From the NCBI RefSeq assembly GCF_000350225.1, contig NW_005179033.1, positions 145,569 through 209,568 of the forward strand: a stretch of DNA of 64,000 bases, given 5' to 3'. The notes below the pieces were generated by a model. The model saw only the letters and a program-made list of their open reading frames with translations. It did not search any database and was not told the DNA's origin. The DNA is from Chondrus crispus (lineage: Eukaryota; Rhodophyta; Florideophyceae; Gigartinales; Gigartinaceae). The position numbers were made by a program, and so were the translations under genes. How positions within the stretch are numbered: position 1 is the first letter of the stretch; each line of letters begins with the position of its first letter. Positions 50,396 to 59,757 of the stretch are shown in pieces.

Positions 50396-51554
50396 GGCGG
50401 TGCGGCCGCGTTGGGGAAAGATGTGGCGCGGGCTCGAGGTATGAGTGCGGGGTGGGTTTGGATACGACGGATGCAGTGGTGGCGGCCAATTGTAGTAAGT
50501 TAATAACACACGCTGTAACTACTCAATAGCCCTGTGCGCGAGTTTCGTGCCAAATGATTTTGGGGCCGGTCGGGTTTTTTTAGCATACGTCCCGCTTGGA
50601 TTCTAGTTAAGATATGAAACTCAGTCAGTCGAACCCTGACGTCGAGCTTTTTCCGTACATATAAAAATGAAGGCTCCTTCCTCAATAGTTTTCGTCGTGC
50701 GCCTTCCTCTCTGAACACGTCTTGGTCCGACTTCGTGATTCGGTCCGAATTGGCACGAAAGCACCGAAATTTGGCACGAAGCTTTATTGTAACTTCGAGA
50801 CATCGCGTGCATGGGCGTGAAATCGCGTGCCTTGACGTGATAACGCTACAATTCTGTTATTTTTTCGCTGTGACGCCGACTTGTCTTGTAGGGGCACCTA
50901 CATTCCTGTAGAATTGTCGGCGCCACTTCGTGAAACCACGTGCCATGCAGTACAACGGCACGATGGCACGTTGTTTCGTGCCCTGGCACGTATGTTTCTT
51001 CCTCTGTGCATACGATCCCAAAGCCCTCTTACGTGAAACTGTTGACATAAGACCACACTAGAGAGTACACTGCACCTCCCCGCGATCTTTTAAGCGGGAT
51101 AAACAGACAGATATTCCCATGAAACTCACTAAAGTGCGCACAGAGGCAGCCGTTAGCCATCTAATTGAGTAGCAATGGACTGCTTTGTTTAAAGAACACT
51201 ACATCCCCGTACATGCAGTTCTCTATTCTTTGTGCGCCAGAGGACGTAACAGTACTTGAAAGCGCCAGCTTTTATTGTTACTAGTTCTAAAATATATCCA
51301 TTCTGTCTTCATGTTCCTCAGACCCAAAGTCTCGTGTTCCGTGTAAAAGACGCTTCGAATGCCCTCTTTTGTTCCACTGTAGGTTTTCGTCGTTTAAGTA
51401 AGTCTGCTGTGTGCCATGTAGCCCAGCATTGATCACAAATGGGCTCATGGCACACGTTGCACCACTGACTGATGTGCGCGCCATCTTTCTTGCTCTTGAG
51501 TTTACCATTAACCCGTTTGGTTATGGTCCAGGTACAAAGTTCACAGTAAGCGCG
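50396..51554. other. Intergenic and left subterminal region of the piggyBac-like element
   Basis: No gene is seen. From about 50750 the sequence GGCACGA or its complement recurs (near 50752, 50773, 50957, and CGTGCC near 50829, 50939 and 50979). The same word recurs on the far side (55870-55940). These look like subterminal transposase-binding repeats. Confidence 0.5.
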
Positions 51555-54500
51555 CTATGCTGTCACCGTGGCATGACCAATGTGTGTATTAAGACGTTTG
51601 GTTTTTGCTGGGCCAGAGTTAAACCGTTCTGACGCGTTCCGCACAAACATTGGTCTGATGTTATTTAAAGCACCTGTCGAACTTGGAGCAGTACTGTTTG
51701 AAAGAACTCGACCAGTACTGTTAAACCATTCTTTAGCGACATTCTGCGCAAAGCTGCCAAAGGTATCACACTCTGAGACCCTATGTCTGAGTTTGCTGTA
51801 TCCTTTCGATACCTCTTCGTCCTGTGTATCTTGTAGAATGCCACGGATTTGAGCCTCGTTCAGACGATAGATAACTGTCCCGTTGTTGACCTGCATGGTC
51901 AACAGTCTAGCTATTATGCTTACTACCGGATTTTCGGATATGTTTGTTCTTGCCAGCGTCTTCAGAATTCTTGACACGATGTCAACGCCGCCTTTCACGT
52001 GATTCCAGTACACTGCTGTAGTCAATCGTACCATTCTAGATGGTGGCAGAGGGAACCCTCTAGATATTACAAGCTTCAAAATGCCTCGACTTAAAAAATA
52101 GTGAGATGCAAAACTATTTAGGTCTGATGCAAGCGATGTCTTGAGCATCTCATCGTATCCCTATGGAATATCCTCAGCAGACAGACCCACCCACAGAAAA
52201 CATGTGCTTCGGATGGAGTCCAGGCACCAAGTATTAAAGTTTCTGAGGCTGTCCTTAAACTGGAGCAAAGTTGCATAGATAATGCCGCCCGTTGCGGCCC
52301 GTCCCCCCTTTCCTACAACATAAAGTACATGCTGCACGCCTAGTAATGCAGCATGATGGAGACACTGCGCCCGATATCCAGAGGATGGAACGAGTTTTTT
52401 AAATAGTTCCAGGCTGTTATTGTCCGTTCCAATGTCCGTCAGTATAGATAGGTCATCGAACTGTGCTGCAAGAACTTTTGCCTCCTCAATAGTCCTTAAC
52501 GAAGTCATCGTTTTGACTTCAACAGCTGCAACAAGCAAAGCATCATCGCTGTCAAAGTCGCTCAAAGAACACAGTGCATCGGGGCTATCGGCGAGCATTT
52601 CGCTGGACTTGCTCGCTACCAGCCCCGTGGCTCTAATGTATTCTACAGACAGTTTGCGGTCTTGAAAGAGACGATAGCCTCTACTGCCCAGCCCAAAGTC
52701 CCCCGGTCTGCCTTTTGCCAGTATAGAAGTATTAGATTGAAGGTAAGACGGAAGACCTCTTAGAACATAGACCTCATTAATTGAACCTTCTTTCATGCCG
52801 CTGGTAGAGACCAGCGGCTTCATTACCCATGCCTGAAGCGAGGATTCGTGTATTGATTTGACCATTTGCGTTGCTTTCTCTACTGGGGAGGGCTCCGCTT
52901 CGTCCTGTGCAGGTGGCTGCTCCGGTAGCACCAGAACTCCAGAGTGTAAATCTTCCTGGGCCTTTAGAAGGGCTTCGACTAGATGGCGTTTTAAAAGACG
53001 GCGGCCTATCTGAGGTACCCTGTCGAGCTTTTCCAATAAAGTTAGAAGCGTATCTCTTCGCTCTGATGCAACCCTAGATCTAGACATGGCCAGCACAATG
53101 TCTTTTAGGGTCGATGGGTCAAGGTCTGATGGAGCACGGCGTTTCCTGATGCCTAGAACGTTGAACACAGTGTCATATCGAGACCTGAATATTTCTAAAC
53201 ACGCATTTGCGTCAAATGGTAGTGGGTCCGTTGACACCGAAACACGGCGCCCCTGCAGTAAATTTGACAAGCCCTCCATATTACTGTAATGATTCGACGC
53301 GAATGCTTCTAAGAAGCAATGAGCAGTCCTTGAAGTGAAGTTGAAAGCCCTGAGAAGAAACCAAACAGGGTCCTCACTCTGATAGAATGTGAGTAAGAGG
53401 ACCTTGTTAAGGATCTGCTCGACAGCAAGGCGGTCTTCATTCAATGGGGTTGGGGTATTGGCGCGCGTGCCTGCAGTGCGCTTTCCAACGCTACTGTCGA
53501 ACAGGGTTTGTATCTCTGTAATGGCTTGGACTTTATCTCCTTCCCCCCGGAACCGGTCATGGGGCAGAACTGTAAAACCGCGAGACCGAAAAGTCCGCGG
53601 ATTATTCACAATCATAGATGCAAACCTTCCCGAGCAACTTTCGTGATACAAAATGGCCTCAATGTGACGTCCATGTGCGCTGGTTGAGGCATCCTTTAGC
53701 CGAGCGTTGTAGACAGCTCGGCAACCACTCTCTGACACGACCATCCCCTTGTGGCGTGCCCGTATTGCACCGTCCCGGAAGACAAATGGGTAGGACAAAT
53801 CCCGTTTGTGTGTACCAATGACAATCACGCCGAGATCTTTAGAAAGAAAGGCCAGTACTTCGCGAGAGTTATAACCTCTATCTGCAGCTATAATTGCGTT
53901 CATCTTTGGGCGGAGGGAGCCACTAGTCGCAGCACCTTGTAGAAGTTGTATAAGACGCTGCCAAATGTAAAGGAGCTTCTCTCCGACCCTCGTGAAGTGA
54001 CACCCAAAAAATACAGGGTGTAAGGCCGAACATAGCGCGTTACCAACAGGACCCAATCCTTTTTTTGGGTTGTTGTGCTGTTGCAGACTGGTTAACGTTG
54101 TGACGGCGCGAGAGGACATCCTGAGATGATCGTCATCAAGTGATAGAATCGTTGCACCTGGTACATATAGAAGCCGCCGATTACACGCAGCCACTTCTTG
54201 CTCTATTTCCATTATCAGCGCGGTAGACCGATTGTTAGTTCTACACCATCCAATAGGAGAGTAGTCTACAATACTCCGCTGCGCACGAGTTCCACTTAAC
54301 GTAGACCATACATCCTTGTATCTTTGAGCCGATAACCCTATCTGTAGGAAGTTGCCGGCCTCATTCGGGTTACAAACAGTGCCAGGGGCCTCGTTGTAGC
54401 TGGCACACAGCACATATAGTATTATAAGACGGAGCATTTCATGTGCTGTCGTGGCAGGCTTCTTCCTGAGTCTCAAGCCTTGATTGGCAATTGCGGCTAA

Positions 54501-55541
54501 CTTCTCCAGGATGCTGTCTGGGAGGAAAGTTCTTACCGCCTGTAGACGTGTGAGAGGCGAAAAGGCGTCATTGTCCTCTTGCCCAGCAGAATTGTCCCTT
54601 ACACGCCGGCTGGAGACATCTTCATGTACGCTACGAAGCATTTCAAAAGCTTCTGTGAGATACCGACCACGCAAGGCTATGTCTACATCGTCAAAAGCCA
54701 CTTCCACGTCCTCAAAAGGTGAGATGTAATCCCAGTTCTCTAAACCTCCGCACTGGTCACTAACAACCCTCTCGGCCAATTATTCTGAGGTATAGGCGCC
54801 CCCGCGAGATCCAGCTTCGGTTTCATTGGCCTGTTCCCAGCCAGTGACCCATCGCTCATCATCTGGATCACAGAACAGGCCTGAGAACAGGTCCTCAGAA
54901 ACTGAATGTACAGAGCCTGGCACTAGTACTGATGTAGCTACGAAGTCCGACAAAGGGCGCAAACGTTCAACCTCTTCATCTCCTATCTGCATGTCAGCAC
55001 TGGAACTGCTAGTGTCTGTGGCATTGTCCATGTTAAAAGTAACAGCTTCCACGATTTCGGGGTTCTTCTGGGAGAAGGCCAGGTCTTCACTGTCAAATGA
55101 CGCCTCTGTATTTAGAAGTTGTGATGGCTGATTTAGGGTGGCCTGTAGAGCCTCCGAGGGCTGCTGCGGGAGAATTTCATCATCATCATCAATGTCTTCC
55201 ACATCGTCATGTATGTTAGGAGGAGGTTGCGTCGGACTAAGAAGAGTCTCGTCAGGCTGACGACAAGGAAATTCAGAACCGTATCTAACAGCTGTGGGCG
55301 TGCGTTGCGTTGATAAAAGAGGAGGTGGAGGTACTGTGGTTTCAGGGAATTCGGTCCAGTCATCACCAAATTCACTACGTCTAGTCCCGTCGCTTAAAGT
55401 GTCAATACTTTGTCGTGCTATTCGTGTCGGAGGCTGCAATAAAGGAACATTTCCAATTTTATTCGAATGGTAGCTTGGAGGGGTGTTCTCTGTTGCATCT
55501 GCTGAAAGCTCGCGCACATTCTGGCTCATTGTGTGCACCAA
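51555..55541 (-). pseudogene. Giant piggyBac-like transposase with embedded YqaJ-type exonuclease domain
   Basis: One reading frame of 1329 codons is broken only by TAA at 54780-54782 and TAG at 52161-52163. The N-terminal 250 residues are acidic and disordered. The DDD core begins after 54779: ATILSLDDDHLR gives Asp 1 (residue about 215 of the second segment). NAIIAADRGYNSREVL gives Asp 2 (about 300), followed by GTHKRD as in piggyBac. AVYWNHVKGGVDIVSR in the last segment gives the GGVD third Asp. Between Asp 2 and Asp 3, residues about 660-830 read as a lambda-exonuclease/YqaJ nuclease: EGSINEVYVL, ADSPDALCSL, AAVEVKTM and AQCLHHAALLGVQHVLYVV. It could cut and integrate DNA and also resect ends. 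The two stops may be recent mutations or read through. Confidence 0.8.
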
Positions 55542-55959
55542 TTTCGTATCTGCGACTGACGACAGATAGCAACTCGGCTGTCGGCCGCTTCACCCCCGAA
55601 AATGATCCGCTGTAGCACCTGGGAAGCTCAAGAACCGTAAGAGATTCTTCGATACATTCGGCAATGGCTACCACGAAGATCGAGACAAGGTCTGCGATCA
55701 GGAATGTCTCGAATGGACTGCACGAAATGTCTCAAAGTTCCACGGAGACATTCGTGGTTTTGAGACATACTTAAGACACAATTCGTGCATGAACGTGATT
55801 GGCTACTTGTTTTCTCTCTGTCTCCATATTTCACACAGAATCACCGAATTTTAGTCTCCCTCGTTCCACGTTCGTGCCGTCTCGAAGTTTGGCACCGGAA
55901 AAACGGCACGATAGCCTCGTGCCGCAAAATACAGCACGAACGGCGCACAGGGATAGAGA
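55542..55959. other. Right subterminal region of the piggyBac-like element
   Basis: Non-coding. CGTGCC or GGCACGA words at about 55874, 55905, 55918 and 55934 mirror those at 50750-50990. Several GAGACAT/ATGTCTC words lie at 55690-55770. The element end probably lies just before 55960, where Harbinger-2 begins. Confidence 0.45.
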
Positions 55960-56250
55960 GATTACGCAAACAGAATTCTGCAATTCGGCGGCCAGAATTC
56001 TGCAATACGTATTACACGTATCAAATCTATTGCAGAATTCTCTAATTGGTCGTGACGATAATTGCAGAAATGTGCCATTCTTGTCACAACCTTTTCTGCA
56101 ATTGCCAAGCCGTGAGAAATACACGTGCACTGCGTGGGCAATACGTGTACCACTTCTGGCGGGAACTGTATATATGTGTTCTTCTCAATGGTTCGTCCCC
56201 TACGACCTTCCGCCGCATTGCGAATCCTCAGCGATTTGGTTTTCAGCACC

Positions 56251-57102
56251 ATGGCGCAGGTCATCCATGATGCGGAGGAAGAGGAGGCTGTCGGTGCTCA
56301 GTCTCCGGAGCTGACGGACTCGGAGGAGACAATCGACATCACAAGCGGGTCGAAGACGCGTGCGGCGGGGCGCAAAGCGAAGTACACGAGCGAGGACGAT
56401 CTCGTCATCGTTAAGGAGGTGTGTGCAGCAGGCGCGTATGTAGAGCCGTACGGTGCCGCGCGCAACAGCTTCGAAAAGGCGGCGTGCTGCGCCAACAAAA
56501 CTGGCGCGCTGTCGTGTGTCGTGTCTGGCAAGAGCATACGAGACAGGTACCGGAAGCTCAAAGAAACATACGATAAGGAGGACAAACGCGAGCGGGCGGC
56601 GTCGGGACTTGGTGGAGGTCTGGACGAGCTTGATGACATCCTTGCAAGTATGAATGAGGCGCGTGGCGATGCCCACGAGAAGAAGAGCGCCGAAAAGTTG
56701 GCGAAAGAGGGGAGGGAAGAGAAGAACGAGGAATGTGGGAGATGGTTGGTGCAGATGGCGATGAACCGCCGGGATGCTCTCGATGAAGGCGGCGCAAGCG
56801 ATGCCGACGAAGATGTCGACATCGGCGCCGATGCGGAGGCCCCTGTCTCGACGAAAAGGCGCAAGATTGCACCATCAGGAGGTGATGACCTATGCGCGTT
56901 TGCAGCGACGATACCCAGTGCGGACATGTCACGCGTTGAGATTGAGCGCGAGCGCTTAAAGCTCGAGGGTGACCGCCTGAAGGAGGATAAGTTTGAGCGC
57001 GAGCGCGAGTGCGAAGACCGTCGTGAGGACCGCGAAGCACACAGCAGCCTTGAGCTCGAGAAGTTCAAACTCGTGATGGAGATGCTCTCCTCCAAGAAGT
57101 AG
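56251..57102 (+). CDS. Harbinger-2 Myb/SANT-like accessory protein
   Basis: ATG at 56251 (MAQVIHDAEEEE) opens a 283-residue frame that is unbroken. Residues about 40-115 form a trihelical SANT/MADF-like DNA-binding domain (KYTSEDDLVIVKEV, then SGKSIRDRYRKLKETYDKE). An acidic segment and a long charged C-terminal helix follow (RVEIERERLKLEGDRLKEDKF, ending KFKLVMEMLSSKK), as in Harbinger ORF1 proteins. These deliver the transposase to the nucleus and the element ends. A longer frame starting upstream at 56125 is less likely. It converges on, and its 3' end overlaps, the transposase frame. Confidence 0.82.
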   Translation: MAQVIHDAEEEEAVGAQSPELTDSEETIDITSGSKTRAAGRKAKYTSEDDLVIVKEVCAAGAYVEPYGAARNSFEKAACCANKTGALSCVVSGKSIRDRYRKLKETYDKEDKRERAASGLGGGLDELDDILASMNEARGDAHEKKSAEKLAKEGREEKNEECGRWLVQMAMNRRDALDEGGASDADEDVDIGADAEAPVSTKRRKIAPSGGDDLCAFAATIPSADMSRVEIERERLKLEGDRLKEDKFERERECEDRREDREAHSSLELEKFKLVMEMLSSKK

Positions 57103-58050
57103 CCTTGCTGTATTATTTCTGGCTTTAGGCTGTTTGCTAAGCGCTAAAATAAAGGGCAACCCTAGAGAGAGGGAAGCAATGAGCCACACTTGCCTCCCAA
57201 TCTCACACACTTCACGCCTTTCTATTTGGAGCATCGGAGCATGGAGTACTATTTGTCCTTTGTGCGAGACGTACTCTTCAAGGGACGGGGGCAGACAGTT
57301 GAAATACTGCGAAATCGGGTTCGGATGTACGCAGTTCCGAAAGTTCGTCAGAAGCATGCTCGCAAGGTACATAGAGCCCACAGCCGCCTCACGAACCCTC
57401 AGCTTCCTTTTAAAGTCCACTGCGGTCCAGTACTGCTTGACCTCCTTGAACAGCCACTCCACCGAGACCCTTGACAGCGCCATAGCCTTATTGAAGGCCC
57501 TCTGGTTGTCGCTCAGATGCGAGCCCTGAAACGGCACCTCCATGAACGCCCGTGCGTTGTACCCGGCGTCGCCGTACAGGCAATACTGGTGCCCATCGAC
57601 AGACAGAAGCTGCTCCAGTGACTCATCGAGGCCACTTCTACTGTACATCGTCCAATCGTGGCGACGCCCCTCCATGGGGCCATAGGCATGCAAAATAAGC
57701 CCACATGGGCTTGTAACCGCTTGAAATTTCAGCCCGTGTTTGCGCTTGTGCCCATTGTAGGCAACTTGTTGAAGAGAGGCGTCGCCACTGGGTCGCGCGA
57801 TCGCAATCACCGTCCCGTCGATGAAGCCCACGCAATTATCGAGCGCATGGCTCTTATCACTCACCGCCGCCGCCCAAGCTGGTGCTTTGGCTTCAATGAG
57901 CTCTGCGCTCATGTCCTCAGTAATGAGGTGCATACGGGCGTCTAGGAAGAACTCCAAGCCCTCCCAGAAAATTTCCGAGAGCTGCGACGCGTGCTTTCCA
58001 AACAACAACTCCACATCTGTCCAGCGAGCAGGGCTTGCCAGCCTACGCAA
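56956..58050 (-). CDS. Harbinger-2 DDE transposase
   Basis: The frame encodes a DDE_Tnp_4 transposase: RWTDVELLFGKHASQLSEIFWE, CVGFIDGTVIAIARP (first Asp), GRRHDWTMYSRSG, YCLYGDAGYNARAF (second Asp) and LSRVSVEWLFKEVKQYW (Glu). The conserved part ends near SLEEYVSHKGQ; the following 90 codons overlap the partner gene and may be an unnatural tail. The frame has no ATG near its start (TTG at 58050). The N-terminal part appears shifted just upstream. Catalytic residues are intact, so this may be a recently active copy. Confidence 0.88.
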   Translation of the reverse strand: MRRLASPARWTDVELLFGKHASQLSEIFWEGLEFFLDARMHLITEDMSAELIEAKAPAWAAAVSDKSHALDNCVGFIDGTVIAIARPSGDASLQQVAYNGHKRKHGLKFQAVTSPCGLILHAYGPMEGRRHDWTMYSRSGLDESLEQLLSVDGHQYCLYGDAGYNARAFMEVPFQGSHLSDNQRAFNKAMALSRVSVEWLFKEVKQYWTAVDFKRKLRVREAAVGSMYLASMLLTNFRNCVHPNPISQYFNCLPPSLEEYVSHKGQIVLHAPMLQIERREVCEIGRQVWLIASLSLGLPFILALSKQPKARNNTARLLLGGEHLHHEFELLELKAAVCFAVLTTVFALALALKLILLQAVTLEL

Positions 58051-58689
58051 AACGACGCATGTCGCTAAAAGCAGTGAAGCAGGTCACCTGGATCGGCCAC
58101 GCAAGAATAGACGTCAAGCGATGCACGGCCTCTTTCCGAAACCGGAAAAGGAATAGGCACGAGGCGTCCGGCAGAGAATCAAAAGGACATGTAATTCAGT
58201 GAACGAGATCGAGAGGGTGCAGCGTGCGTAGCGAAAGCGCTCCCTCTTGTGCTGGGCGTAGCCTTGCGCGATGTTGAGAAGCGCACTTGACGAGGCCAGA
58301 GCCGAGCCTCGATCTGTACCCCGCTTGTGCACGGCGGCAGTCGACACTGCACGCCACATAGTCGCGCGCCGCGCGGTCACGCGCGAAGTGTGATCTCGCA
58401 ATCGACCGCTCATGGCTTGTGTCGCTGCCTAAAACCTGCCTCCCTTGACCAAGAAGGCGATCCTGTGCTCAGGAGTGCATACCGTTTCGCTTTGGCGGTT
58501 GCATACTGTTTCGAGATTGCCTCTATACTATTACTCATGGCTATTGCAGAATTATAGATTGTTCGGTGTGGCGTAAACTACAATTCTGCAATTCAATTAA
58601 AGAATTCTGCAATCGAAAATTCTGCAATGGGCTTACACTTCTTCGGCACTTCTTCGTCATAACTATTGCAGAATTCTCCTAGCGTAATC

Positions 58690-58990
58690 CTTAAAATGTC
58701 GACGATGACTCTTCCAAGCAGCGGGGCGGAGGGGCCCTTTCGCAGTGATGATGACTGCCACTCCTCGCACACGCCCTCAAGGACATTGCGGCGAAACTCG
58801 AAGCGGTTGTCCAGGTTGCCCTCGTCAATGACATTGAACGAGCGCATGCGGCGCGGGTTGGCCTTGTCTCAGTCTTGGGCGAGCTTCGTATTGGCGTCGT
58901 CCTGGTCAAAGGGCACAAAGGTGTTCTTGATTCTCCGCCTTGCCGCGCGGAAGCCGAAGTCACCCTTTTGCGAAAACTGGGGAGGGGGAT
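58690..58990 (-). pseudogene. Unrecognised coding fragment next to Harbinger-2
   Basis: A - strand frame with good codon composition reads through one TGA: DFGFRAARRRIKNTFVPF, DDANTKLAQD-stop-DKANPRRMRSFN, then DNRFEFRRNVLEGVCEEW and SAPLLGRVIVDILR, where it meets the Harbinger end. No family recognised. It was probably cut by the Harbinger insertion, and its continuation was not found on the other side. TATCGGCCCCCC just upstream (59010-59023) resembles the tail of the non-LTR element. Confidence 0.4.
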
Positions 58991-59046
58991 AATTTTATTC
59001 AAATGTGAGAGGGGGGGCCGATACATTGTCGAAAACTCGTGTGTGT

Positions 59047-59692
59047 TTTATTTTCACTAATCAAGGGGGGGCCGATGCCATATCATAGGGCAGGCTTCAA
59101 AGACTCACACTTGGGCGGGACAAGATAAGGCCGCGCCATGATAAGGTATGCGGGCGAGGGTGGCTGAGGCAACACTTGACCATATGGCATAAATAAGACG
59201 CTGAGAGAGACGAGACTTTGCAATACCAAAGGTGGTACCGGTGCGGATGGCAATTTGATGGGAAAGGGACTCGAGAACAGATGTAGAGCGAGCGCTGGGA
59301 GCGCCCAGGGTGTCGAACGCAAGAGGCACAAAGTGCCAGTCCAGAAGAGGGAGCGAGGCGTCGGCTTGTAGATGTAGAGCGGAGCGGATGATGCGAGCGT
59401 GCGTGCTTAGCTTGTCAGCATCCGCCACTTCGGCGGCGCCGGCTATACCGTGAGCAACTGGGATGAGGGCCTGCACGCGGTAGGGGCTCCGGACAGTGAC
59501 ATCTTAAGCCGTAGGACGGTCTGGCAGAGCTCCCGCGGGAGACGGAGCCGGCTGAACGAGGAGATCGGCGGGGCGGTGAGCCGTGCCAGGGATGAGAAAA
59601 GAGACTTCCATATCACAGCTCAATCCTGCGGCGCGGAAAGCATGTCGTGCCAGAGTGTTCCGCACCGTATTGTGACGAAGCACAGTATCGAA
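59047..59692 (-). mobile_element. 5'-truncated copy of the non-LTR element (3' end only)
   Basis: About 645 bp nearly identical to 59700-60344: same coding end (to SCPAQV and stop at 59105), then a 3' tail GGCCCCCCTTGATTAGTG and AAAATAAAA. It begins abruptly after CACAGTATCG. Truncation at the 5' end is typical of target-primed reverse transcription. It lies head-to-tail directly downstream of the long copy. Confidence 0.92.
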
Positions 59693-59757
59693 AAATCATT
59701 TTATTTTCACTAATCAAGGGGGGGCCGATGCCATATCATAGGGCAGGCTTCAAAGAC

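Larger units (their letters stand above)
55960..58689. mobile_element. Harbinger-2: PIF/Harbinger transposon, 2.7 kb
   Basis: The ends match as inverted repeats: GATTACGC, four variable bases, then AGAATTCTGCAAT on the left (55960-55984), mirrored on the right (58665-58689). Each side has five copies of the word ATTGCAGAATTCT in either direction within about 140 bp. Two convergent genes fill the interior: the accessory protein (+) and the transposase (-). I could not define a 3-bp target duplication. Confidence 0.85.
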
